Source: Viola odorata
Lineage: Eukaryota > Streptophyta > Magnoliopsida > Malpighiales > Violaceae
NCBI GenBank assembly: GCA_963691705.1
Contig: OY829541.1
Location: 55,661,931 to 55,725,930, forward strand
Direction: 5' to 3'
DNA: 64,000 nucleotides
Shown here in pieces: positions 1-12,400 of this stretch. Within the stretch, counting starts at the first letter, position 1, and the number at the start of each line of letters is the position of its first letter. The notes below the pieces were generated by a model. That model ran no database searches. It was not told the DNA's origin and worked only from the letters and a program-made list of their open reading frames with translations. Made by a program: the position numbers and the translations under genes.

Positions 1-2430
1 ATCCATAAAGGGGAAACATAGAAGGATAAGACGCAGGTTGGCTACCTACGTGACATGCAGAAAGTCTTAAAAATGAAATTGAATAAGGCTTATTTAGAAA
101 AGTGTTAAGAACCAACGAATCGATTGGTGTGCGTAATTTGATATATTTATTTAAAAATTTTTTATTCAATTTTTTATATGTATCAATAATTACATATTCA
201 AAATATTTTACATTTAATGTGGCAGGTTAGTGCAAACTAGAATTGTTGTGAGCTTACAATGTAATATTTCTAATATATCTTAATTACAAAAGTATTGCAT
301 AATCTTATGTAATAACTAAATGAATAGATATATTTTAAAGTTATTATATATATCCTTATTTAACTCATATATATATATATATATAATATTAATTAAATAA
401 TGATGTCTAAATATATAATACCATAAGGTCCGACACAAAATTTATATTCTTTTTCTCGAAAAAAAAAACCACTGCATCTTTAAGATAAACATTTACTTTC
501 TTTATATAGATAACAAAAGAAAATGTTCACACTCGAAATGTTGCACTCTCTATTTCGTAGGAAGTATAGTAAATTAAAAGCTCATTGGCTACTTTAGAGA
601 TTCGTTCAAACCTCTATTAATATCTTTATCACCAATAAAACAACCGGCTCACCAATATCTCTTAATGAAATGATACTATTCATTTTGGGTTTGAGTCTCC
701 ACCATTTTTTCAAAAGGCTTCATTCCATTAGAAAATCAACTCATTTACTATTTATTTTTTATTTCTCTCATCTTTCTAATGTAAGACTTTGGTTCGCAAC
801 CCCAACTATCCCTCCCTCGAACAAAATACCACCAAGTTCACCGTCTGAGCCCGATAATCTCTGTTAAAATTTTAGATACCTCTTCACACACATAATTAAC
901 ATGAAATATAATTCATCTATTGCCACGTGTTAATTTTGTGTGTGGAGAAGTACCGAGTAGTGAGGTACTCCTAATGTACCTAAAATTTTCTGACAATCTC
1001 CCTCTCGAACGAAGTCCTTCATAGTCTTGTTGAAGTTCCTTTCAGAGATTTACCATACTTTATGTTCGACTCGAACTGAGTAAAGCATACCGATTTGGCC
1101 CATTAACTCACATGAAGTATGAAATCACTCATCCCAGTCTGCACGGTATTTTCAAAATATCTCATTCCATTAAAAGATCAACTGTTCTTATATTACTTTT
1201 TATTTCTCTCATCTTTCTGATGTTAGTTTACACGCCTTATAAAAACTATATTTAATCAAAATAAGTGACTGTAAAACATACTCGCAGTTTGTAACAAAAG
1301 ATCATACACAATGTTACTTTCATAGCACTGTTTGAAAATTTTAACTATATAAAAGAAGTTTATTCTATACCGTGGGGATAAGCTAGTGCACTAATTAAAT
1401 ATTACTAATAGGTAATTAATTAATTTATGTTTGTGATTGGACCTAAAATTAGGTCTGTTTTTATCTCTCCCTCTAATTTTGTATGGCCCAAGTGATGGCT
1501 TAGCTTGCCACGCACACGCCACTACATGGTTCGATCGTTTTCAGTTTTCTGTTCTGGGTCTGCTAGCTGTAATTAAATCATGCATGCATGGTCCGTTCCG
1601 TTTTCTCAAACCACATTCGTTTAATTTGTTTATAAATATACTATATATTTATCCGATTACGAGTCAAAGTGATTTCTCTTAATTAACAATTAGTGTTAAT
1701 TAGTTATGATCGATCCTTGTAATTAACTTCGTTTATTGTAATTCGCCCTAGTCAACCTATGATCGACACTTAATTATACATGCATGGAGTGACAAGTCTC
1801 CTAACCAAATCCAAAACCAATCAAAGATTTATGAAAATGGTTTCACTAATCGACACATAGAAAGATACCTATCGTTATAATCTAGTTCATGATTAGAAAA
1901 TTAAAGCTTAATTAGGCGTGGATTGACTGTCAGTTGTAAAGAGTTTAGGCCCTTAGTTTAATTAGGGTAATTAGATCACTAAGCAAAGAAGGGGAGCTGG
2001 GAAACTGATCGAAGAGATATGGGAGTGGGTTTTTAAGTTTAAATCTCAAACTTGACATTACTATTACTATGATTATAAAAATAATTAGAAAGAATAGGAT
2101 GATCATGAGGTGGGTGTCCTTAATGGAATCACCAAAGTGATGAAAAAGCAAAGGAAATCAAATCATCACGGTCATGATCACTTATAACCGATCTCAACAA
2201 TTTAATTTTACCTTTCAAGAAAGCATTATTCTCTTATCATTTCTTGGACCGTACTACATCACGTACAATTTTGAACAAGAAATTAAAGATAAAAAAATGT
2301 AAGTGCTCATTGATGCATGCAGCATTAATGCTGTTTCCAACTCCATTTTATTTCTATTTTATTCATCAGATTTCTGAAAAAATAAAATTGAAGAGCTACT
2401 GCACCCACTTGTCAATAAGGCTATATCAAC
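1..2430. other. AT-rich intergenic flank, no gene seen
   Basis: No credible coding region. It holds a TA microsatellite near 368-386, a hairpin MITE-like sequence (866-989), and two diverged direct copies of a roughly 75 bp segment (709-789 and 1151-1226; both contain a tract reading TTATTTCTCTCATCTTTCT). An overlapping CATGCATG (RY-like) motif lies near 1580. Open frames here are short, AT-driven and resemble no family known to me. Confidence 0.6.
866..989. repeat. Hairpin MITE-like element, about 124 bp
   Basis: The ends are inverted copies: AAAATTTTAG at the left and CTAAAATTTT at the right. Further inverted matches follow, CTTCACACACATAATTAAC against GTTAATTTTGTGTGTGGAG. The right arm has an extra insert of about 25 bp. 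The centre contains a CACGTG G-box core. No clear target-site duplication was found, so the class is open. Confidence 0.5.
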
Positions 2431-2615
2431 AGGAAAAAACTTGGGTACATACCCACTACTCAATACATCATGATCTAAGATGATAAGACTTACCCCAAAT
2501 AGTGCTAGAATACCACTATTCTTGACACTTTTGGACACTATTTAGAGTAGGTGTCATCATCCTAGATCATGATGTACTGAGTAGTGGGTACATCATATGT
2601 ACCCAAGTTTTACTC
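2431..2615. mobile_element. MITE-like inverted repeat, about 185 bp
   Basis: The left end reads AAAACTTGGGTACATA followed by CCCACTACTCAATACATCAT; the right end carries the reverse complement, with a small insertion. The flanks read atatcaac (2423-2430) and atatcacc (2616-2623), a 7/8 match that would fit a hAT-type 8 bp duplication. The class assignment is tentative. Confidence 0.5.
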
Positions 2616-3039
2616 ATATCACCACGATCATGTCGCAAGAATTTTATTAATTAGCACAAGCCAAATCCAAAATGACATGATCTCGTTAATTCATTATAAT
2701 TTTCTTTTTTTCTTAAATTTAAATTTGAAATAAATATATCTTTTATATTCAAACTCGAGATCTAAATTAAAGCGCAATTGATTCGTTAACAATCTTATGT
2801 TACGTTAGTGCATTCTAAATGCATCAATTCCTCCCAATAAAAAAAAAATACCATATCTTAGGCCAGTGATGTGTACAACCAACGTACCATCCTCTGATTT
2901 ACCTACCAAAAATCTTGAAAATGTTTCTTGTACGGCCCTCAACTACCTTGTTTTTTTTTTCAATAATTATTTTTTAAATGAAGAAAAAAATAATAATTCA
3001 AATGCCAAAGTTGTTTGGAGGCATTAGAGACTTGCCCTC

Positions 3040-3047
3040 TATATAAA
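3040..3047 (+). promoter_or_regulatory. TATA box of the ALMT gene
   Basis: TATATAAA lies about 150 bp upstream of the ALMT start codon in an otherwise A/T- and C-rich leader. That spacing would give a 5' UTR of roughly 120 nt. Confidence 0.6.
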
Positions 3048-3199
3048 ACCTCAACCACTCTTATAAGCTCACGATTAAGCCCACAACATTAGCAATTCAA
3101 GTTACAAACTAAGCCCATCATCAAAAACTTAAAACCACCACCACATTATTGTTGTTCAAATTCAATTCTAGCCAAACAAAGAAATTAACATCTATAGAG

Positions 3200-5120
3200 A
3201 TGGAAAAGGATGCATCAAACAAGTTAGAATGGAGGATTAATGTAGGTAATGGAAAATCAGAGGTATTAGTACCAGAAAAAACTGGACTTATTCATAGATT
3301 CTTGCTGTTCTTACAATTTCTGGTAGTAGAAGGATTGGTAATGAAAGTTCAGAGATTTCTGGAGAAAGCATGGGGAATTGCAGTTGCTGAGCCTAAGAAA
3401 GTGATCCATTGTCTGAAAGTTGGGGTGGCACTTTCTATTGTGTCACTGTTCTATTACACGAGGCCTCTGTATGATGGTTTTGGAGGGAATGCTATGTGGG
3501 CAATCATGACTGTTGTTGTAGTTTTTGAGAATACTGTTGGTTAGTAGCTCAACCTTCCTAATTCTGTTTAAATTTCCAATCTTTGCTCAAATTAAGAACT
3601 TTAAATAAGGAAAGTTGCATTCTTTTTTAATAAATTTGCAAGCTTTTTGTTATTTTGCAGGTGCAACAATATGCAAATGCTTCAACAGAGTGACAGGAAC
3701 TTTTCTTGCTGGTGCACTTGGTATAGGTGTTCATTGGGTTGCTCATAAGTCAGGAGATCAGTTTGAGCCCATCATTGTTGGAATCTCAGTTTTCCTTTTA
3801 GGTGAGAATTTATTTTTAGATTTTTGAGCATTTCCTTGTTCTGTTTTCTTGCATGGCCCGCTTTTTACTGATATGGACTTTTGCTCATCATGTTTACAGC
3901 TTCAGCAGCAACTTTTTCACGGTTCGTGCCGTCTGTAAAATCCCGATTCGACTACGGTGCCATGATCTTCATCCTCACCTTTAGTTTAGTGTCGGTTTCA
4001 GGCTATCGTGTGGGTAAATTGATTGAGGTTGCACATGAAAGGTTATCCACCATTGCCATTGGGACCTCCTTGTGCCTTCTGATAAGTATGCTCTTCTATC
4101 CCATCTGGGCTGGGACAGAACTTCACAACTTGATCCACCGAAACCTGGAAAAACTTGCTGATTCTATCGAGGGTACGCGAGCTAACAAACCATAGAAACT
4201 TTTTGATCATCCATTTCTTCGTAACATACCATGTAACTGAATTGAAGTGCTGTTATGAATTGCAGGATGTGTTGGTGGTTACTTCACTGATAATTCTGAT
4301 GAAGAACCTATCAGGAAAAGTCAAGGATACAAGTGTGTTCTCAATTCCAAAGGAACTGAAGATGCTATGGTGAGTTGCTGAAATATTGACGCTAATTATA
4401 GTTTTCCTGATGAACAGAATCTTTTTTCTCATTAAAAGTTTGTAAATTTGACATCCAAAAATGTGCAGGCTGCTTTTGCAAGATGGGAACCTGCACACGG
4501 CCGTTTCAATTTCAGGCATCCATGGGATCAATACCTCAAGATTGGGGCCTCGTTGCGCGGATGCGCTTGTTGTATGGAGGCTCTAAATGGTTGCATAAAC
4601 ATAGAAATTCAGGTAATTAATTCCCTTAAATCTTCTTGTTCTGAGTATTTTTGCTCTGGGTTTAACCGTCAAAACTAACATTCTTTGCCACCAACAGGCA
4701 CCTGCGTATCTGAAAAAGCATCTCTTCAACTCCTGCCTTTCACTCAGCTCCCATGCTTCAAATGTCTTGAAAGAATTGGCCATTACAATTAAGACAATGA
4801 GAAAATCATCAAGCATAGACTTATCGATCGGGGAGATGCAATTAGCAGTCCAAGAACTTCAGAATGCCCTCAAAACCCTTCCTAATAACCACACCACTAC
4901 CAAAAACCCTCCCCCAACATTGAATGGTGATATGAAAGCAGAGTCTGTCACAAGAACAAGTATTCCGCCACCGATTATGGAGGTGCTTCCATTGGCAACA
5001 TTAGTTTCTTTGTTGACAGAAACATCAGCACGAATCGAAGAAGTTGCTGATACAGTCAACGAGTTAGCAACATTGGCAGACTTCAAGCCTCCAGCAGATA
5101 AAAAAGCCAACCAAAGCTAA
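3200..5120 (+). CDS. Aluminum-activated malate transporter (ALMT2/ALMT10-like)
   Basis: ALMT-family anion channel; members move malate and other anions across the plasma membrane or tonoplast. Six coding exons, all with GT-AG introns: 3200-3539, 3661-3801, 3900-4172, 4266-4369, 4469-4612, 4698-5120, giving about 474 aa. The first half carries the clustered hydrophobic membrane segments ([62 protein letters not shown]). The cytosolic half has the family WEP signature ([12 protein letters not shown]) encoded by exon 5. Length and exon pattern are usual for ALMTs. The start at 3200 was chosen because it follows the TATA box and begins [16 protein letters not shown], which fits family N termini; an in-frame ATG at 3149 would add 17 aa. 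The subclade is from remembered similarity. Transport substrate and membrane cannot be read from sequence. Confidence 0.93.
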
Positions 5121-6204
5121 GCTAGCTAGCTAAAATCACTTAAAACAACCATCAAACAGAAGAAACCAGAATATACCATCTTGAAAGTTCTGTTGAATGT
5201 AAGACTTGTAATACACAGCTAGTGTAAAACAATGTACAGATCGAATTAGATTTTTGGGCCTAATCTCTTGATTTTCTTACATCTTCATGCGTGAAAAGTT
5301 AAGTTTGTCCTTACCTTTCTAAAGATCTCTCTAATCAGAATTGTTAAGTTAGCTAATGGGTTTGCTTAGAAAAACTAATTGGTTTTTGGTGCAATAGCTT
5401 TACACTTCGCATAGCACAACAACATAATTTTATGCGTTTTCCACTACACAAACCTTTTGTTGTGTTGTGCGTGATAACACCAAAATCTTCATTGACTCAC
5501 GCCAAAATCTTCATTGACTAATTAGCACTAGAACCCTATAATGCAGTACACGTTTCAGAAATCCTTGGCATGGCCGAGCCGTATTTTTTTCTTTCTATCA
5601 AACCTCACAGGAAATTTTGGGATGACGAATATATCAACTCAGCAAGCAACCCTATTGGATTATTTTTTTTAAATAAAAAATACAGAAAAGCAAACAAAAG
5701 CTTTCGACCCGGAAGTTGGTAGAGAGTATTGATTTTTCCAAATTTGGCAGCGGGGAAAGATTAATGTTGTTTCAGCATTGTGGGATTATGAATGTAGATG
5801 ACTCTCTCAGCATTATCTTTCCATATTTGAGTGTTGTTAGCCTCCGAACAGGATGACTTTCCCTCGGCGAAAGTGTAAAAGAAAAAAAGAAAGACATGAA
5901 GGGGATGATGGGGGCAGTTTGTTCAACAGAACTTCTTAGGTTTTGCTTGTTACACCTTGATACTTCGGACACATCCCAAACTCAAATTTCACGTGTTTTG
6001 TTATTTGGTTTATGTTATTTACAAACTAAATTAAACTAATAATTGCAGAAATTCATAGTTTATGAGTTCAACGAAGGCCCAAACTTGTTCTATGAACTTA
6101 TGATGAAATCCCATGTAATAACTGATAAGTTACTTAACTAAATGCTCAAACAATGGAGACAGCCAAGAATGTGTAAGTTACTTCACATGCAGAGAGGACT
6201 CACG
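5121..6204. other. Intergenic: ALMT 3' UTR and LRAT-gene 3' flank
   Basis: Convergent 3' region between the ALMT gene (+) and the LRAT-domain gene (-). It contains a short direct repeat, CCAAAATCTTCATTGACT, at about 5480 and again about 22 bp later. No other gene seen. Confidence 0.6.
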
Positions 6205-8447
6205 TCACCTGGTAATCAGCGTACTCGAGGCCTCGTTTACGTCAGTTACTGCCTCATGAGAAGTCATCCACCCCAGGTTCAGTGCCAAGTCTTCCACTGG
6301 TACTTTGATAACATCACTCCGAACACCTATATCAGTAGCGTATCTGCTCACACAGTACATCCCAGCTGTAACAGTAGCGACACCAACAGGACTTGGAATT
6401 AAGAACTTTAGAGGAGACGAGAGGAGAGCAGCTAATGGAGCACCTATGGCAGAGGAAGCTTGACCACTTCTACCAACCCCGTGCCTGTCAGTTATTAGAA
6501 GGCCTGTTTTGCAGTACAATGCAAAATCTTCGCAGTTGTTCTGAAACACATCATAATTACCGAATCCATTTTGGAGAAGATGCATTGCTCGGTGGATGAC
6601 CACATCTGATGGGTCAGCGGCTGCAGTCGTGCAGGTGCCTCCACGCACTTTTGCCACAAAAACTGCAGGGGGTACACTATATTCAAATGAATAGAGATTT
6701 CCTTTTCCAAGGAAACAGTCTAGACATGTAAGGACTACCCCACTATTTGGTTGCTTGAATCCACAGTCAGGAAAGGTCTCACAGGATGATGGAATGCTAA
6801 GATCTAAGAGGTCTGAAGAAGCATCAGAGCTTGAACTTGCCATCTGCCGGTAACTAAAGTGGACCACCTTGCTTCCTCCGACGTAAATGCCTGCATAAAA
6901 GATATTAACTATAGCTTCCGCCAACAATAGCTCTATAAGTTACGGAATATAATTGGAGTGGAAGTGAGTGTGCACAATGTAACCTTTCAAGTTTTACAAG
7001 CTAGAGAGGGAATAACTTTCAAAAAAAGATGAAGGTTAAAGAAAAGTGAAACTAATTAGCATGGCTTGAGACAGGCAGTAAATGAGTATTCTAGTAGTTA
7101 TATATATATATATCTGTTTTTCTCTGCTTTTTTTTTTTTTTTCTTTTTACAGCATTCTCCATATAGCTTTAAGCTACTGCTTAAAGCAATTTCCACAACA
7201 CTAATGGTGCCACATGACAAAGCTACTGTGAAGCTACTATTCAGATCACAATCTACAACTCTTGGCATCCTGAAAGGTCAGATGACTCTATCAAATTTGC
7301 ACCAAGTCTAGCGCGCACAACTAGATCAACAAATTGTAGTAGTCAGCAGCAACTGTCCCAAAGAGAATAATAACACCATGCGAAAGAACCAAAATCTAAA
7401 TTCATCTTGACAGCAGCCACTAAATATCCAATGCCTTCACACCAGGCAGAAAATACAAAAGGAGCTTCGAGCCAAGATTCTCTACTTGTTAAGGGCATGA
7501 GCCAGTAGAGAATGTAATTGTAAAACATTTGAGGCTAAATGCAGATCAGGATGCTAGTTGAATAAAATCTTCGCTGTCATAGTTGTGCTATCGTAGTATA
7601 GTATAGTACAGTGTGGAGAATGAGGAAGGATAGTAGCGAATCAGATCCTATCATAAAAGAACAAAATGTGATCCCTTTGCTTCAAATTATGGAATCTCCA
7701 TCCTAACATTTTCGTGGTGACTATAAGCTATAATTGTCAAATCACCCAAAGTTGACTAAATGCTGGCTGTTGGAAGTGAAAGGATAGGAAGGAGCAAAAC
7801 ATCAACAAAGTACAAGAAAATGTTCGATTTTGAGTTTCAAACTTTTTTCCCCAGGGAATTTTTCCCTTGAATCAGACGGTCGTTAAACAACAAAGAAGGA
7901 ATCCACAGACAAAATTTCAACTTTCAGTTACCTAAAACTCCCAAAGCATCACTTAATTTATAAACATACCTATCCAAATTCATATGGGCACTTCTCACAC
8001 ATCTAACCGAATGAGTTATCCATAAACACACAAAATTGAACAAATTAAGGCGAGAGTTAGAGGGTTAAAAACAAAAAAAAACAAAGATAGGGAACAAACG
8101 TCAAACAAATAAACGAAATGGGCACTGGAATGAGGACAATTAGAAAAAAAAACCCACATGAGAAAATTCAGCTATCTGATAGAAAGATCAAACCTTTGCA
8201 ACCCAAAACACACAGAATCAAAGAGAGGCAGAGATAAAGCGAAATGAACATTGGAATGAGGACGATATTGAGCAACCCACATTGCGAAATTCAGCTATCT
8301 GATAGAAAAATCAAACCTTTACAATCCAAAACACACAGAATCAAAGAACCTACCGTGGTGTGAGTAAGCAAAAACAGCTCTGTAAGTGTAGATATGATCT
8401 CCTGCTCTGAGTTCACTTCTGTCCACTCTATTGCTAAGGAGACCCAT
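6205..8447 (-). CDS. LRAT-domain protein, LEAD-SENSITIVE 1-like
   Basis: NlpC/P60-superfamily protein with an LRAT (lecithin:retinol acyltransferase-like) domain, a plant group annotated as LEAD-SENSITIVE 1-like. Two coding exons on the minus strand, 8447-8354 and 6890-6205, spliced HHG|GIY by a GT-AG intron of 1463 bp, give about 259 aa. Putative catalytic residues are visible: His31 in YSHHGIYVGG, His42 in KVVHF and Cys151 in [13 protein letters not shown], in the spacing usual for LRAT proteins. The N terminus [20 protein letters not shown] is typical of the family. A hydrophobic Ala/Leu/Val-rich C-terminal third follows the domain. An acyltransferase or thiol-hydrolase activity is implied by the fold; substrate and compartment are unknown. 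Confidence 0.9.
7098..7150. repeat. TA microsatellite and T-rich tract in LRAT-gene intron
   Basis: A (TA)n run of about 15 bp (near 7098-7112) is followed within 20 bp by a run of 17 T (about 7126-7142). It lies inside the single intron, on the antisense side of the gene. Confidence 0.7.
8112..8346. repeat. Tandem duplication next to the LRAT-gene splice donor
   Basis: Two diverged copies of roughly 110 bp, about 8112-8223 and 8239-8346. Both contain AATTCAGCTATCTGATAGAA and ACACACAGAATCAAAGA. The right copy abuts the exon 1 donor at 8353. Confidence 0.8.
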
Positions 8448-9418
8448 CTTTTTTTTCTTCCGCCTATCTGCTCGATTCCTGTGCCACAATAAATCACACT
8501 TGTCAATTTGACTCACCTCGCCATAACACCGTTAATAATGGACAAAAGACTTTCTGGCAAAATGCGGTAGGTATCACTACTAGGCCGTCGGTTGAACGAC
8601 CATTACCAAAAAATCCAGAAATGATTTTCGTTTATTATTGAAGAACTAAGGGTCCCTATCACCACCTTAACAAATAATTATGATGGGTGCATGGCTTTGA
8701 TGATGACGATGGGTTAAAAGATTGATTCTTTGATGAATTCCCTTCGCTTTTATGCTTCTTCCTTTTTCCACTTGACTTCTTTTGTCCTCGTCCTTCTAAC
8801 TGCCTCAATCTCATTTTTTTAACACATTATTTAATTAATAATTTTTAGGTTTCTCTATTCACAAAAAATAATTTTTAGGTTTTCAATTTTTTATTTTATT
8901 TAAATCAATCAACAAGAAAACTTTACCTGCAACTTAATTCGGGAAAATTATGCACCATTTTTTATTTCTACATGTCGTTTTAGATTTTGGGATTGACACA
9001 AATTAAGTATTGCTTTCTTTTCTTCAAGATAGAAATAAAATTCAAAGGCACTTTGGATTCCTTGCTGGGTTGACAAGTTATGGTTTGGAATTGTTACTTG
9101 CCAATTCACAAGAATCAGAACATCAACACAATGGATATGAAGTGTCCGTTAGAAACAATATGGTCTCTCACGTCACATAGAAAAGGAAACTCAAAATGAC
9201 CAAAATGTCCACCTCTATTCATTTTCATAGAGGAATGGAAAATAGATCCCTAATCACTCAAAAGTCAAAGAGAGAAAGAAAGAAGATCCCTGGTTATAAC
9301 ACAAACAGCTACATTACATAGATTTTATTAGAATTAGAGTTTCATACTCAACATCCAATTTTTAGTTCAATGATTCGTGTGTAAAGAATTTAAGTTTTTT
9401 TTAGTGACAACTATGAAT
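8448..9418. other. Intergenic: LRAT-gene promoter and FKGP 3' region
   Basis: Tandem minus-strand genes flank this stretch, so it holds the 5' region of the LRAT-domain gene (high coordinates are upstream for it) and the FKGP 3' UTR. AT-rich; no ORF or repeat of note. Confidence 0.55.
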
Positions 9419-12400
9419 CTAATTTTCCAAAAGGATTTTCCAGTTATACACTTTGGCATCAAAATCTGATTCCTCGAGCTTAATTCTAAGTTCTGTTTTC
9501 GATTCGGCATCTTTAGCTAGTAACAATGCGAACCCTCCTCCTCCAGCGCCAACTAGCTTGTAGCCACAGCAGTAGGGATCTGCAAATGCGAATAACCTAT
9601 CGACAAATTCGTTGCTGCAGAAAGGGTCGAGTTCTTGATGCAGCCTCCAGGCTTCTGTTATTATTTCCCCTAGCTCATCCACGTCACAGTTCATCAAAGC
9701 TTCCCTCCCACATTTTGCCAGCTCGGTAAGGCGCTTAATGCTGGATACAAGAAGGTTGTCCCGCTGAAGATATCTGCTTACCACCTTGTGTAGCACTTGA
9801 TGCGCAAGTCGAACCTGCATGATAAAAGTCGGAGAAATAAACGTTTGCTAATTCATTCATGAGTCAAACCAGTTTCAAAGGTTCTTTCATATGGTCTACA
9901 CTTTATTCAGGCAAAAATTTATATTCCTGACAACACAACCAAAAAAATGAACCATCCAAGCCTATTTCAACTACGGATTGATGGTACGATGTTCCAAAAG
10001 GAAAATCAAAAGCAAAATAGCAAAATGAAAAGTAAAGGCTATCTACTGACCTGGCCAGTAAAAACAATGAGAAATCTCTGCTGCAGCTCCACAATCAACT
10101 GAGGAGAAGCCAATAGTGGAACAACTTGGAGACGCAATGGTATTCCAGGAAAGCTTGTAGTAAATTTAATCCCAGGGTACAAACCACCAATTTGATCCTG
10201 CCAGCCACCTCCTGTCCCCATGAGCTGCTCCAATACCAAAACGAGCCTAGCAACATTTTCATTACTTTCATCTCCATCAATTATTTGTAAGAGTCCTTTT
10301 ACAACAGCAGCTGCTAGGATGCTAGAGGTCCCCAAGCCACTTCCACGTGGTACATTAGCCCATGTCTTGATTTGCAAACCCATAGGCAAAAGAAAGCTGT
10401 CATGGACAATACCAGTAACAAGCAATGCAGATTTGACTAGTCGGAAGGGATCGTTGTTATCAAATGGAGGTACAATAGAGGTCAGATCCTCCACATGTGA
10501 CTTGTGTCCTGCATCATCACTGATCAACACTCCAGCATTTTCCGTTGTCTCTATGATGGTGCCAATTGGTAGACAATCTTCCAAACTAATTGCCATATTA
10601 AGAACACAGCCAGCACGCTCTAAGCTCCATGGAGGAGTATCACTCCATCCCCCAACAAAATCGACACGAACTGGTAATTCAACCTTTACCCTTCGATGGT
10701 GTACAGGTTGATCCACACGACCATCAAGATGATTTTTCTGAGGTATTGAAGCAGGCAAGCTGCTGGGGGACTCCAAGAGATGTTCTACAGACCAAAAATA
10801 AGTTCATAAGGATCAGTTTGAGAAAACTTCAATGGTATTATTCACTAAATAACACAAGCATCACAAAGAAATGATGGAAGAAGTTGATAAGCAATTGTCA
10901 GAGGTTTAAAGAGCATATGGTGTTGTTGTGAGGTTGCAACTATTCAGGACATGAACATTTAGCTCTACCTTTAAAACCGTATCTCACAGCTGAAGCAGTT
11001 TCATCAGCAACAGCTGACCAGACATTGTTTTCCAACTGACTTGCAGATGCTTCATCTCCACATGCTCGAAGAAGATCAACTTGTACCTGATATGCCCGGC
11101 TCTTCGGAAGAATTTTAGAATGTTGTTCCAGGAGCTTGGGACATAAGTCTAGGAAGTCCTTACATATTTCAACTCCTGACATTTCATTCTGCTGAATTTC
11201 TTGACACAACTGGGACAAGTTCCGTCCAAGCATGCCATATTTAAAGCAAGCTTTAGCAATTCGAGCAGCAAGATCTGCTTGATGATTACTTGAGCCCATG
11301 CACATTTTTGAGAAGTCAATTGATCTATGCAACTCCTCCAAACTGACACGGGGTGAACTTTTCCACAAGGGAAGTAAGCTTTTACAATTATGGTCACTCA
11401 AACCCATCAACCATGATGCCAAACTAAGCATCTGAAAATAAGAAAGGATGGGGAATATTCTAGCATTCCATAAGCACTTCTCCTGCACAACTGCTGAGCT
11501 CCACAGGTCACTTTCTTGAATGCCTGAGTCATGCAAGAACTTTTTCCATGGTTTCCCACAAAAAGTCCCATCCTTAGAAAGTGAAACTTTTGGGTTATCA
11601 TGAAGACCACAATATACTAGGACTCTTTCCGTGCATTCCACGAGAGGAACCTCCCAAAGACAGTGACGATCTGGAAGTGTGAACCTAAATGGATCTTCTG
11701 GCATCCTACCAGGGTGTTTTGGTACACTAATACCAACAACTACAGACAGGGAGCCAATCTGTATTCCACTAGAAAGAGAAGAGTCATATATAAGAGAATC
11801 TTCCCCAACTGACACACCAGGTTCAATTTTGCTAGAAAGAATCACTGCAGACGCTGCAATGTCAGATGAAGTAGTAGCTGGAATTGAACAAAAGTGTCTT
11901 CGGCCTACAAGTTCTGAGCTAGCTCCACTTAAGTGATCCAATACTTCACTTGAGGTTCCAAAATGCAAGAATGACAACTCATCTGGATTGAGTCATAACG
12001 GGAAAAAATGGCATCAAACTATAGCCAGCAAATAACAACAATAATGTGGGAAAAGAAGAAGGAAAAAAAAGCATTTCTTTAAGTGTTGTTGATCATACTT
12101 GCTAAGTAGCTATACATTTTCTCTTTCCCCAATGTCCTGACCAATTCCTCACCCATGGGGCGTCCTCTCAGCCAATCATGTTTTGCAGGTACCCAAGCTC
12201 CAACCAGATCTTCATACAAACTCATCTGCATGTAGTTGAGGAATGCAAGTCAATTCCAATAGTAAAATATTGCTAATGCTTGAGGTACCTATAAAGCCTA
12301 ATCAGACACCTACAAGAGATCCACATTCAGAATATTTCATTTTCATTATCAACTTTACAACTGAAAGTGGGGATTCAATACAGGAAGTGACCTTTGATAG

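Noticed and set aside
1437..1682. 81-residue ORF in the AT-rich left flank
   Set aside because: Low-complexity hydrophobic translation with no domain, poor start context and no flanking splice signals; most likely chance.
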